Positions 44,298 to 55,900 of a stretch of 64,000 nt of DNA are shown in pieces. A program made the position numbers and the translations under genes. Source of the DNA: Astrothelium macrocarpum (taxonomy: Eukaryota; Ascomycota; Dothideomycetes; Trypetheliales; Trypetheliaceae); NCBI GenBank assembly GCA_021030915.1, contig JAGEMR010000014.1, forward strand, positions 372,001 to 436,000. Direction: 5' to 3'. The notes beneath the pieces are model-generated. The model was not told the DNA's origin and searched no databases. It saw nothing but the letters and a program-made list of their open reading frames with translations. Each line of letters begins with the position of its first letter. The stretch's first letter is position 1.

Positions 44298-46181
44298 ATG
44301 GCGGGTATTTCAGAAATACCCAGGCTCGAGGATCTGTGGTATGAAGCAGATCCTAATGTGCTATTTTGCTGTTCTTGCCAATTACGGATTGACTCGGCCG
44401 CGCTCATACGTACCTTTCGTTTGCAGCATTCGGACCGGAATGAGGCTTGTGGGTACAGCAAGATAGTGCGCACACCTTTTGATCGAGATGTTGTTATTTA
44501 TGATCGACACCTACATTGTCTCTTGCATGACAGGATTAAATACTTCACTATCTCGCACGTATGGGACTCAGAGATATCTCGCACCCAAGATCGAGGAAAG
44601 CATACCTCGCAGCCTCTCAAGGTCCGTCTCCTAGCAATCCAAGTACCGTTCTTGCTATACCACGCTATCCTTCGCAGTGGAGAAATGTCAGATCAAGATG
44701 AACTTTGGCATGATTATATCAGTGTTCCGCAATGGTCAAGTATGATCAAGGATAGAATTTTGTTGGCTATTCCCAGAATTTTTGAATCAGCGCATACAAC
44801 ATTCGTTTATTTTGAGGATTTGCCGAAAAGCAGTGTCAAACTACTTTACGAGGGACGTACAAGTGAAGAGCGTTTAAGGGGCGTTTCTGAAATCTGCAAC
44901 ATGACGTGGTTTTCGCGTGTGTGGACTGCCTTGGAGTTTGTTCGGAGCGGTCGAGTGATGCTAATGGATGAAGAATGCGAGATATGTTCTGAAACAAGCG
45001 ATCCACTATTTCTGGACCAGATGCTCCGTGTATGGAACGATGAGCTCTCAAAGTATGACTCTGTCCACAAATTGGTAGCTCGAGTTGCTATGAGCCAAAA
45101 TCTTGTACCGTGGAATCTGGGGCCTCTTGGGGACCTCAGCAAGATGGGCTCAGCAATATTTGGACAGGCATACTCGCTACTCTCAAAACGCAGATGCCGT
45201 AGCGATTGCGACTTTCTACATGCTTTGCTTGGGCTGGTCGAGCCCAACTCCGACCAGCCGCTAGAGCGTGACTTTGACCGTGGGTGTACGCGTATTGCGA
45301 GGCTGTGTCTTGCAAATGGCGATTATAGTCCCTTGTTGATGACGCCTCGGCTCGGGCGATTCCCCCTAGATTCTGTCCAGGGACTGGACGACATTTACGC
45401 CTGGCCTCTTGGTAAGGTTTGCGAGCGACCGGACTTTCACGGCGACTTTTCATTTGAGAATGGTGATTCGGAGACAGGCGATCCCATCCTCAGAGTCCAT
45501 AGACTTGGTACGGTCTCTCAAATTCACCAGTGGAACGAATCGACATGGAAGGAGATGTTCGCAGCGGACGCGAAATTCGTCCTAAATACCACTGGACCAG
45601 ATCTCGATTCTTTTATAGATACGCTTGGATGGAGACTGTATGACGAAAAAGTCGACTTTATCAAAAAGAATCTCGCTGCGGCAAACCAAGGTAAGAGGCT
45701 TGCAGATATCCTCAACGAGCAACATCAAAATGGTCCAGAAGTTAGCTGGGCGGTTGAGGGTGAAAGAGGCGCTGAATGGGTTGCTGATGCAATGACTCTT
45801 TCACGTTCATTCTCCAGGTCTGATGGAAGAGAGCCTTTTAATCGAATTGCGTGGCTGGTTACATGTGGAGAAACATTCAACGTTGGTATTGCTGGTCGCA
45901 GTTGTCTCTTCAGCGTGATTTGCCCAGGATGTCACAAGCGGTTTGTGTTTCGGGCTGCCCTATTTAAACCACCAAGCATCGTTCAAGGGTCTATTGCATA
46001 TCGTATTCCAGGCCTCGAGTATCAATTCGGCCATGCTAACGGAACAGGAATTATCGTGAAAGACGGCCGCATCGTAGGTCGAATGACATGGGCGACTCCT
46101 GCTTGTGACTGCTTCGTAGTCGAAACAGTCAAAATTAAGATGCCCCCTGTGCCTCAGCGAGAACCCTGGTTTCCAAAATAG
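44298..46181 (+). CDS. HET-like heterokaryon-incompatibility family protein, 627 aa
   Basis: A single exon; the first in-frame ATG gives MAGISEIPRLEDLWYEADPN. HET-domain landmarks are present in a variant form: YFTISHVWDSE (usual Y-x-V/L-S-Y-V/C-W-G), LWHDYISVPQWS (usual W-I-D-x-x-C-I-x-Q), FVYFEDL, and MTWFSRVWTALEF, the WFxRxW-x-x-x-E signature. They span about residues 90-225. The remaining 400 residues form no family I recognise; a late CPGCHKRF and a CDCF may bind metal. HET proteins trigger cell death when genetically different hyphae fuse, but many copies have no known role. It is flanked by gene-poor DNA on both sides, typical of accessory genes. It has no intron and no frameshift, so it is probably functional. 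Confidence 0.82.
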   Translation: MAGISEIPRLEDLWYEADPNVLFCCSCQLRIDSAALIRTFRLQHSDRNEACGYSKIVRTPFDRDVVIYDRHLHCLLHDRIKYFTISHVWDSEISRTQDRGKHTSQPLKVRLLAIQVPFLLYHAILRSGEMSDQDELWHDYISVPQWSSMIKDRILLAIPRIFESAHTTFVYFEDLPKSSVKLLYEGRTSEERLRGVSEICNMTWFSRVWTALEFVRSGRVMLMDEECEICSETSDPLFLDQMLRVWNDELSKYDSVHKLVARVAMSQNLVPWNLGPLGDLSKMGSAIFGQAYSLLSKRRCRSDCDFLHALLGLVEPNSDQPLERDFDRGCTRIARLCLANGDYSPLLMTPRLGRFPLDSVQGLDDIYAWPLGKVCERPDFHGDFSFENGDSETGDPILRVHRLGTVSQIHQWNESTWKEMFAADAKFVLNTTGPDLDSFIDTLGWRLYDEKVDFIKKNLAAANQGKRLADILNEQHQNGPEVSWAVEGERGAEWVADAMTLSRSFSRSDGREPFNRIAWLVTCGETFNVGIAGRSCLFSVICPGCHKRFVFRAALFKPPSIVQGSIAYRIPGLEYQFGHANGTGIIVKDGRIVGRMTWATPACDCFVVETVKIKMPPVPQREPWFPK

Positions 46182-46470
46182 CTTCGATAGCAACACTAAT
46201 TTCGAGAATAGATAGAGTTCCGGTTCTTTATTCCCTTTGCACGTCAGCGCTGGTGATCATCATACAGTCGTTATTAGATTGGTAGTATCCTCTTCCACAA
46301 CCGCCAACCTCGAGGCAAGGACTCTACGACGCTCTGAGCGGCAACCAGCACATGGCGACAATAACAATTAATCCACTGCTCGTTCTTACACTGTCAGATT
46401 ATCGGCTTTTCGATGCTGAACTTATCTGATTTTGGGTGAGTTATCTGAGTACGTTGGGTAAAACATGGAC

Positions 46471-46505
<35 letters not shown>

Positions 46506-46910
46506 TCTTGAGCTAAACCTAATCTATTCATCACCACCAGCTCGAAACGATTGATGATTAATCATTGGGTTTTAACAATGAAGATCAATATCGACCTTGG
46601 CAAGATTCACATAACGAACTCATGACCACTAGCCCTGTTAGGCTCGACTGATGTCAAATCATGGGTAAGAAAAAAAGGCACACGAGTTGAGCGTGATTTC
46701 CAATACACCAAGGATATTAAGACATAGGAGCGACCCATAGGTGATTGATATTCTAGTAATAACAGAGAGCTAGGCCAGGTATCCTCACTGTCCCGTTACA
46801 AAAAAATGATGTCCATTCCATGCCCGTCATTCCCATCCCAGCTCTACCCGAGCAGAGAGCCCCATCCATACACGCATACTCTCCTCGAACTTTTAATGAC
46901 CATTGCTCTT
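46182..46910. other. Intergenic, convergent 3' ends
   Basis: No gene seen. The HET-like and PKA regulatory genes converge here. A GTA microsatellite lies inside. Confidence 0.6.
46471..46504. repeat. (GTA)n microsatellite, about 11 units
   Basis: A perfect trinucleotide run of 34 bases in non-coding DNA, about 290 bp beyond the HET-like stop. Confidence 0.95.
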
Positions 46911-48476
46911 TCATCGTCCCTGTGCCAGAGGATCCACATCGGTATCCTCCGGCGCGACACCATCATACTCGCGCTTGCTCGGATCGTTCCTCCGCATAAT
47001 CCCCTCCACAGGCCCCAATAGCCGCTGAAACCCATCCTTGCCCAACGTAGCGACCTTCACCTCAGTCGCACTCACCACGCTCGCCGCCCTGGGCGCATCA
47101 TTCAACAATGCCAGCTCCCCAAAATAATCCCCCTTCTTATACTTGTGCACGGGCTTCCCGCCATGATTCGCGCCCCGCTTAAACACCTCCGCCTCGCCGG
47201 CCTCCAAGATGAAAAACGACTCCCCGGCATCCCCCTCACGAATGATGGTTGAACCCGGCGGATACTTGTGCGTCTCGAGGGCATCGGCAATCTTGCTGCG
47301 CTCGTACGCAGTCAGGCTGGCGAGCAGCGGCACCTCCTCCAGGAAGCTCTCGTACATGCGCCGGCGCGCAAACGCGCTGTCCATCAGGATGCGGCGGAAG
47401 GTGACGCGGTCGAGCGCCCACAGCGTGCTGGGCTCCGCCGACACCACCGTGGCCGCGCGCGGCGCATTGTACATGAGCGCCAGCTCGCCGAAGCTGCCGC
47501 CGGGCCCGCACTCGCCGACCTTGGAGCCCAGACCGCCGCTGCTCGCTGCGCCGGACTCAAGCCGCCCCGACGGGTGCACGTAGATGTGGAAGGCGCCGCG
47601 CTCGACGACGTAGAAGTAGTCCCCCTCGTCCCCCTGCGTGATCACCTTGATGTCCTTGGCCGGGATGGCTTTTTCCTGGAGCGCGCCGAGCACCTGGGCC
47701 GACTGCTCGTCGTCGAGGTGCGAGAAGAGGAAGTTGGAGGCGACGGCGGCGCGGAGGCGCGCCTGCTGCTCGGGCGTCTTGGCGTGGTGCGGCGGGGTGA
47801 AGTTGTCGTTGGCGGATGACGTCGGGTTGAGCGATTCCGCGGATACCGAGGTGCGCCGGTTCATGTTGTAGTTGTTGGGGAAGGACTGGTGGTCGCTGCT
47901 GCTGCTGCCGCCGGGCGCGGAGGCGCTGGCTGCGTTGGACGACATGCTGCTGCCGGAGGCGTTGTTGCGGCGTGTGCTGGTGGATGAGCCGAAGCCGCCG
48001 AAGTTGGCAAAGGTGCTATTGCTGTCGGGGGCGCCGGTGGCGGCGTCTGATGCACCGTTGTTGAGTGAATTGGACAAATGACTGGCGTTGTAGGCGTTGT
48101 TGGAGCGGTTGTTGAGAGCGCTGGGGGGGAAGGAGGAGGCGGTGGGTGAAGCAAACATGTCGCCTTCTTCTTCCTCGTCCAGGCGATGCATTCCTCGCTC
48201 AGCCCCGGCAATGGAGCCCAATGCGGTCGAGCCCACAGAGCCACCGGAGAATGGGTTGTTGCCGGGGAAATTGCTCTCCGCCATGGCTGCTCCGCCCTTG
48301 GAAGCAGAGGTGTGGTGGCGGGCCAGCAGGAACTCGGCGCGCTGGGATTCGAGGCGGCGGAAGAAGAAGTTGGCGCAGAACTGCAGCACGTCCTGGGGCT
48401 GGGCGTTTCTGATCTCGCGGTTCAGGGAGTTGATCTCGTTTGCATAATCTGGCGGGAGATCCGAGGGGAGCGACAT
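46911..48476 (-). CDS. pkaR: cAMP-dependent protein kinase regulatory subunit, 521 aa
   Basis: A single exon starting MSLPSDLPPDY; the frame is open upstream but only from non-ATG codons that read as leader. Residues 10-50 form the docking and dimerisation helices. A Ser/Asn/Gly-rich linker follows. The inhibitor site RRTSVS is at 207-212 and is a phosphorylatable RRxS substrate type. Cyclic-nucleotide domain A (about 250-370) has the phosphate-binding cassette FGELALMYNAPRAATV at 329, and domain B (375-495) has FGELALLNDAPRAASV at 452. Both cassettes keep the Glu and Arg that hold cAMP. The subunit inhibits the PKA catalytic subunit until cAMP binds. It is divergent from the CBM48 protein across 1.4 kb. 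Confidence 0.97.
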   Translation of the reverse strand: MSLPSDLPPDYANEINSLNREIRNAQPQDVLQFCANFFFRRLESQRAEFLLARHHTSASKGGAAMAESNFPGNNPFSGGSVGSTALGSIAGAERGMHRLDEEEEGDMFASPTASSFPPSALNNRSNNAYNASHLSNSLNNGASDAATGAPDSNSTFANFGGFGSSTSTRRNNASGSSMSSNAASASAPGGSSSSDHQSFPNNYNMNRRTSVSAESLNPTSSANDNFTPPHHAKTPEQQARLRAAVASNFLFSHLDDEQSAQVLGALQEKAIPAKDIKVITQGDEGDYFYVVERGAFHIYVHPSGRLESGAASSGGLGSKVGECGPGGSFGELALMYNAPRAATVVSAEPSTLWALDRVTFRRILMDSAFARRRMYESFLEEVPLLASLTAYERSKIADALETHKYPPGSTIIREGDAGESFFILEAGEAEVFKRGANHGGKPVHKYKKGDYFGELALLNDAPRAASVVSATEVKVATLGKDGFQRLLGPVEGIMRRNDPSKREYDGVAPEDTDVDPLAQGR

Positions 48477-49916
48477 TGGTTCACGGTCAGGACGGGTTGA
48501 GGGGTATCTGACGTCGGAAGGGTCAGGCTTGCAGGGGGAGGTGCAGGGAGCTCCTCGCCGCGGTGGGTGCAGGTGGAGCTGAAGAGCACGACAGCAATGT
48601 GCGGCAGCAATCAACAGAGCACGCTGCACGATGAGAGGCACAGAGGGCGTTGACACTGGATCCGGAGGAGAGACAAACAGCAGCACAACGGTATTAGGTA
48701 GGCAACGATGTGGAAGGCGTGGAGAGCACAGGGAAGGGCCACCTTAACCCAACTCGCAACAGCTGCCAAGGCCCCCGAGCGGGGCGTGCTTCTAGAAGCT
48801 CCTCGACCCAATCACAGGTGGAAAGTCATTGTCATTCGTGACCAATTGCCAGTTTCAGTTCCTGTGCCTTGCCGTGTGAAGCTGGTGGAGAACGTGATTC
48901 CACGTTCCGACGTTCCAACGGCTATCCTTAACTCTATTTGGCACAAGGTACGCATGGCCATCAGTCATCGAAACGGAATGTCTCTCAGAGTGGCCAGATG
49001 GTGTGGGCGAGGTATCCTATAGAGGCTGGCTGAGATGGTGGAGACTATCTAATGTTTGTCTTGACTGAGACATGTTTGTCATAGCACCCATTGGCAATTC
49101 TGCGTCCAATACCAATCAACATCACGGCCCCTCATCATCATTGCTCGTCCTCCTATCCCTAGACAAGGCACAAGATGCAAGACACAAGACACCTATCTCA
49201 AGGAATCTAACGAATGTTGTGGACGAGAAGATGGACCAACCAGGCGTAGACATGTCTAGTGTGCCCCACTTCCTCAAGCTTACCTTGCATCGGGGAGAAC
49301 GTGACCAGATGTATTCGCAGGTAGCCCTAAGGGAGCTTATTTAGTGTGCGATGCACGAAATAACGCTATATATGACGTTGTTTTCCAGCCAGCCGATGTA
49401 ATGAGTGAGATTGCTTGATACCGGACCTACGATGGCCAAGTCTTGCTTGAGGTCGGAAGAATAGATAACGAATCTCTCAACATCTCCCCCTGGATCGACC
49501 AATCTTGGCAGTTTGGACCTTTCAATTAGACTCGATACGAGAGGATCAGGTAGCTAGCTAGAAAATAAAGTGTGTGTGCGATCTTGACATGGTTCTCTTC
49601 TCTCTCCGCCTCCGCTCCTCAACCCCCAGCCTTTCCACCACTTTCTCAACCTCCTCTCATTAGTTTTACTCCCTTTTCCCTACCTTCGACCTGCCTGAGA
49701 GCTGTGCCTGTCAGAGTCTGCTCGGAACCAATTGTCTGCGACTGCCGTCGAGTCGACATCCACGCCAAGCTATTCCGCACTTCTAGACTGTTCGGCGCAC
49801 TTCCAACCCCATACGCAATCTCCTATCCCTGCTACGCCTCCAGCTCTTCCGCAAGTGTATCCAACCTTCTGTCCGCATTTTGACATCCACCTATACCTCA
49901 CAAGCTTGCGTGAAAA
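48477..49916. promoter_or_regulatory. Divergent promoter region of pkaR and CBM48 protein
   Basis: About 1.4 kb with no supported gene. It contains both promoters and a CT-rich leader before 49917. Short plus frames (49572-49883 and others) look like leader sequence. A long pkaR 5' leader with upstream ORFs is possible. Confidence 0.6.
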
Positions 49917-52159
49917 ATGGGGAGCTATCTATTCAAGTGGTATGTCGCGAGACGGCTCGAATCACCTCATCCCAGTCCCTCTGGCCCCACCGGTTCGACA
50001 AGCTCTTCCTTGTCCACCCCAGAGCTTTGATGGCTGGAAGATTCGCCGTGTAGGGTCGAAGGATTCACTCGTGTGCTGACACCGTTTCTCAGGGATCATC
50101 CCGCTAATGAGGTCTACGTCACGGGCACCTTTGATGACTGGGCATCCAAGGAGAAAATGGACAAAGTGGACGGACACTTTGAAAAACTGGTTCAATTGCC
50201 CAAAGTCGAAAAGATCTATTACAAGGTACGCAGCAGTTGAAACGTGACCCTGGCAAAGCATATCCATGGTCGAGCTCGCCCCCACCCCTCAACCGTCGGA
50301 ACACTCTCACACTCTACCTCCACCTCCCGCCAAGCTCACCTCGCCCGCCGAATCCATTCATCACCCAAGTCGTATGACCAACTAACTTGCCAACGTGACA
50401 GTTTGTTGCCGACGGCAACTGGACCGTAGATCATACTGCACCTTCAGAACGTGACAGCGCCTCCAACATAAACAACGTCCTACATCCAGAAAGCATTGCC
50501 GCTGCTACAATCTCCTCGGCAGCACCTAATTCATCCACCGCTCAAATGGCTGCTCAAGTACCGCGTCAGCCCGAATCGCTTCCGGGTGCTTTTCCAGAGA
50601 CCCCTGCAAACGAAGGTGAGAAACATTTCTCCGTAGTCGCTGCAACTCCCCAATTCTGAAGCCTACTACCAAAGCCTACTGCCAAACCCATCACCCCAAC
50701 ATCTTCCCAATCATACTAATGCCTATACTGACTTGGTCAACACATAGTCAATCAAGATTCTGCATTGAATAGTAGTGCCAAAGACTCGGAGCAAACTTTT
50801 GGCGTTGCACCCATTCCAGCTACCGCAGGTCCAGGCAATCCTGTTAAACTGAAGCCTGGCGAACCTGTTCCCGACCCAAGTACCCTTACCTCTAATACCG
50901 TTGACTCAACTGCGAAGACGGATAAAGCTTCTTATGAAGCCGGTTCCTCCAGCGTACCCCAAGTCGGTGCTGGAGCTGCCGAACCCACGCAACAAACCTC
51001 AACTCAAGGTGGAATGTTTGGTGTACCTCCAGTCACTGGTGCAGTGATACCCGAGTCGAGCTTGCCAATGGGATCAGGTACAGCGTCAGAACAAGATCCA
51101 GGTGTAACAATCTCTTCGGCAGCACCTACAAGCACGACTGCTCAGTTAGCTGGACAAGTTCCCAAAGAACCAAAAGGTGTCCCGGAAGTTGTTTCAAACA
51201 GTCAAGAGCAGGCCAATGCCGACCCTGAAGCCTCTGCACAACCTGACGCCGTAGCCGACAAGAAGAGTGTTGAGGAAGAGCTCCAAAGTAAAGTTCCCGA
51301 GCAGGAGCCAACCTCTGAGAGCGGATGGAGCGCAGGTAAGATTGTATCCTTGGCCGGTGGAGCCGCTGCTGCCGCTGGTGGTGTCGTTGCGGGTGCAGCC
51401 TACGCCGCAAAGGACAAGCTCCCCACCTCTGTCCAACAATCCATCGACCAAATGAACCTCACCTCGAAAGAACGCGCCACCGAAGACAAAGTGCCCGACG
51501 TCGTCACCGATTCCCAAAAAGCCGCACACGAACCCCCTGAAGCCACCGCCAACCCCACCGCCGTCACGGAAAAAGCCCAAGTCGAAAGCCAACTCCTCCA
51601 AGAAGTCCAACCCTCCTCTGCCGCCGGCGAACCTGCGCCAACCTCCGCCGAAGCCTCCGCTCTCTCCGCGACCGCCCCCACCAGCACGACCAACGACACC
51701 TCGGCTCTCGCCCCGGACTCCCTCAGAGCCAACGAACCCCTCAAGTCCTCCACTGAAGCTATCACAGACGACACCACCGGCCTCAACGCGACCAAGGACA
51801 CGCCCGCGCAACCTCCCACCGCCGCCGCAGCAGCAGCACAGCTCGCGCCCGCGGATAACGACGACGACGACGGCCGTTCGCGCGACGTGTCGCCCATGTC
51901 GAAGCCGCCGACGCGCACGGCCGAGCCGAGCGTGACGACGACGACGGGGACCGCGGAGGCGGCCGCGCCGGAGAAGTCGACAGCTGCGGAGAAGGCGGCG
52001 CCGGCGCCATCGACGCCCGCGAAGGTGGCGGAGAAAGTCAAGGATGCGACGCCGACGCCGGGAAGCGCGAAGACGGGCGCGAGTAGTACGGGGAAGAAGG
52101 AGAAGCGGAGGAGCTTCTTTGGGAAGATCAAGGATAAGTTGCAGGGGGATAAGAAGTAG
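49917..52159 (+). CDS. CBM48 (AMPK glycogen-binding-like) domain protein, Crp1/Mdg1-like, 593 aa, four exons
   Basis: Exons are 49917-49939 (23 nt), 50093-50225, 50402-50615 and 50748-52159, in phases 2, 0 and 1. The first two joins build FKWDHPANEVYVTGTFDDW and YYKFVADGNWTVD, the hallmark strands of the CBM48/AMPK-beta E-set domain at about residues 6-70. The rest is low-complexity Ala/Thr/Pro/Ser with repeated motifs (ISSAAPxSxTAQ, then VPxVVxxSQ-x-A). A Gly/Ala-rich segment (IVSLAGGAAAAAGGVVAGAAYAA) could sit in a membrane or be merely flexible. The end is basic. This layout matches yeast Crp1/Mdg1, which bind cruciform DNA and affect pheromone signalling; function in filamentous fungi is unclear. 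Confidence 0.88.
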
Positions 52160-52975
52160 ATGTTGCTTGGTGGAGGAAGCAAGGGGGAGAAAGAATGGGC
52201 AAGGGTGGATGTTGAGGCGTGGCTGGTGGTTGGGACGAGGAATGTTCCGAGATGGTTTACTACTTGAGGGGATGGATGGGACGGGCGAATGCTCGGCTTG
52301 TTGATAGGTGAAGTGACTTTGTTCGTCAGTTGCATACCCTTCTTCTACTGATTTTATATTCCCGGCTTCGCATGTGCGTTGTTGGGGGTTCGGGTGGATA
52401 GCTTGTATATTCCTGCTGAGGGGAATACACGGAGTGTCATTTCTCACCTTTTAATACATTGTTTCCTCCTCTTTTCCTGTACCAATGAGATCTGCTTCTC
52501 AAGAGACCCACTATCATAATACATATTGAGTGTCCAACATGCACACGCCATCTCATGATGAATCTGAAATGGTACGAATATGCTTTGAGGAAGTGATTTC
52601 TATGAGACGCTTTTCATTGTTCCAATGATGGCTGCTTCTAACACCTTGTTCCACTGTTGTACCGATTTGAATGTGCCTCTAGCCCGGAACCAATAACGCT
52701 TGCAAGTATCAAAGGGAGGCCCGTACCAAACTCGTGAGCGATAGATGGGAGAATTCAAACTCACTCCAAACACGTCATCTAGAGGGTAAAACGCGATTGG
52801 CTCATGGAGAGAGATCTCGATCAATTTCGAGTGCAAGACTTGACCACGGAAAAGCCAGCCTGGTCTCCGAAAAACCTCAATACACCTTGTCCGAACATCT
52901 CCTGACCCCCAATGAACACACTCATCCCGCTGTTACCAATTGCAACTAAACCAAACACTCATCCACATCCCCCAC
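52160..52975. other. Intergenic, convergent 3' ends of CBM48 protein and phospholipase D
   Basis: No supported gene. A minus frame (about 52941-52600, 107 or more codons, protein-like, no ATG) begins just after an AACAG acceptor-like site downstream of the phospholipase D stop. It could be an unused or extra exon or chance. Confidence 0.5.
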
Positions 52976-55900
52976 TCAGTCACTGCAAAAGAAAGTCAGC
53001 CATAGCCCCCAAACCCGAAAATGGTCAGTTCGGGACAAAAACAGAAATCACTCACTAAATCTCCATCGGCGCAATCTGATCAATATTGTACAACCAATTC
53101 CCCCCCCTCTCCTCCTTCTCCAGCCAGTCATACGGCCAGCACACCAGCGTGCCCTGCACCAGCCGCAGCAGCGCCTCGGCCTCGTCCGCCGCCAGCACCT
53201 CGTCGGTGGCAGCGAAGGCGCGCGCCGCACTGCTCCGCGTGGTCGCGCGCCGCCGCCGCTTCTGCTGCGTCGACGTCATCGTCTCGGCGTTGGTCTGCAG
53301 CGTGTGCGAGCGCGGTCGGTCACTGGCGGCAGCGGTGCTGTCGGTGGCGAAGTCGCGCGCAGCCGTGGGACTCGCGTTTTCTTTGTTACTGACATTGGTG
53401 GTGTTGGTGGCATCAGCAGCGGAGGGCTGGTCTTCGTCGGCGGCAGCGGCAGCGGCTTTCTCATCCAGCACGCCAGAGGACGACATGGCTTGGAGGTTGT
53501 GCGCCTGCTCGTCCGCCCACTCGCCCACGCTGCCGAGCCTCGTGTTGTCCGCGCCGTGCTTCTCGTTACGTGCGCCTAGCTCCTCGAGCACCCTCTCTGC
53601 TGCGAGCTCCGCCTTCTCGCCCACCGTCTGCAGCGCCGCTAGCCCGGGTATCTGCTCCAAGCGGGTGCCCGCGCCCGGCGGGCCTGATCGGCCCGGCGTG
53701 TCTTGGGCTTTGCGGCCGGAGGACTTGTTCAGGCCTTGGGCTTGCATGAAGCGCTCGTTGTACGCGGCGAAGTCCTTGTAGGCGCGCCAGTCGCGCACTT
53801 CGGAGTCCGGCATGCAGCGGAAGACGTGGCGGTAGAGTTTGGTGTTGTTTTCCGCCACGGCGTGCCAGATGTCGAGGAAGAAGGAGGGGGAGACTGGGTC
53901 GCGCATGCAGTCGGCGTCGATGATGGGGCGGCGCATGGTGGAGATGAGGGGGTTGACGACCGATGTGGCGGTCGTAGAGGAGAATTGGCGAGTTAAGGGA
54001 GGGCCACCAATGTCGGTGTCATCGGTGACAGGTAAAGGTGGGAGTTGGGAGACTTGGGTGAGACCGAGAGCGAGAGTGTCTAGACGAGGAAGAGTTGGAG
54101 GTGGGAGTGCGACAGTGACGGGGTCAAAGTAACTGAGATCTGACAGCCCCAAACCGATCGACTTGGATTGATAGCCCTGTGACCGGCGTTGAGATGCCGA
54201 CTTTTTGCGCTGATCTTGCTGTTTCTGAGAACCGTCACTTGGTGATCTAAGTGTGCCTTTGCCTTCGGTTGCAATATCATGGACCAAAACCTCACGATCG
54301 CCAGCAACAAATGCAGAATCTCGACCACCGTCCAAGTGAAGCTGGCTATTTAAGTTACGCATGTTGTCCACGCCCTCTCCTGAGACGTCACGCTGATGAT
54401 CAACATGTTTTGCTGTGTGGCCATCTACGTTGAGTTTCTTTTGCGCATCCTCGTTGACCTTCTTTTGGGCATCAACGCTCGGGCTGCCTGCACCATCCAA
54501 ACTCCCATCATGATTGAAGCTGTACAAATTCTCAGAACGAGCGATGAGATCATCCTGGATACGATGAGTAGAGTCCATTAGCTTTCTCTCAGTTTCATGA
54601 ATCGTTGCAGGAGAAGCTGGTCCCGAAGAGCTTAGATCAATCGTCGGCTCAGTGTCACGATCCCATTGTTCGCCTTCTCGTTCTTCCTCTTCAAGAGCAT
54701 CAACGTCAATTCCAAGATGCTCTCTCATCAGTCTCATGCGAAGTGTGTGAGGGAAGCGACCGACTGCGTATTCTTGACCTGCCATGATAGAAGGGATCAT
54801 ATCAGTATCCCTAATAACAGCAGCAACTTCAGAATCTCTTGTCCCAAGCATTGAACGCTCATTAATGTTGGCCGACCCCATGATTACAACCCGATCATCT
54901 ACAATCATACACTTGGCATGTATATACAATTGCTCTGTAATCAAGACTTTGCGAGGTCCAATTTTACCCCATTGACGCAGTGAGTAGAATTGGATGTAAT
55001 CCTCTGGTTCGATGCCAGCTTCTCTTAATCGTGCATATATGGATGTATCTCCACGAGAAATGCTACGATATTGACATTGCATGATAAGTCGGACGCTGGT
55101 GCCATCTTGAGCATCAACTGTGTTTTGGAAACCCGGCATAAGGGGAATGATTATGAAGATGCGCCAATCCTCATCATTGGCATAAGCTCTCTTGATTCGT
55201 TCGACGATTGCATCCCCAATAGAATTTTGTATGACTGTTCCTTCTACATTGCAACTGCTGATAAAGAATTGATTCTCAATGTAGATGAAATGCTCCGACT
55301 CCTCGATGAGTTTAACGTATGCATTCATGATACTATGTTCAGTCTTATCAGGTGTTCCAATGGACCATGTACTGCAAGAACGTAACATCTGCACCTCACA
55401 TGTTCCATCTAAGCCAAGAGCTTGAATGTCCTCGGGAATGAAATCTGGCGGGGGTAACAGGAATGGCGTGGGTCGAGATGGCTTTCGTTGACGGAGGATG
55501 TAATTCCAACGTTGAACAAAATGTCTCGTTAGGTCCCTCGCTGGTTGACCTACAATCTGCATCGCAATGTCATGCCATGGCATACGGGGAATCTTTGTCC
55601 TGTCGTACATTTCCTCGTATGGCTTATCCAGAGCATAGAAATCCTGCACGCGAGGATTGGAATAATCTTTGCCAGGCCAAAGCTGGCAGTGATCCGCATC
55701 TTTGGGTGCTTCATTGAGCTCAAAGCCTGTGAGCTTGTCGTCCACTAGGCTGTGTTCTGGCGTGTCCCATCTTCCAAAGCAGAGGTCAACTCCCCCGCAA
55801 AATGCTACGCTATGGTCTACGATGCAGATTTTCTCATGATGAGCCCAGAAAAAGGTATTCTGGCGAAATTGATTGGGAGATCGTTGAACAAAGATGTTTG

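Noticed and set aside
51400..52335. 311-codon minus frame over the same exon
   Set aside because: A second shadow in another frame of the same low-complexity exon.
51194..52447. 417-codon minus frame over the CBM48 protein
   Set aside because: Arg/Gly-rich shadow of an Ala/Thr/Pro-rich coding exon; the plus frame continues in phase from three upstream exons.
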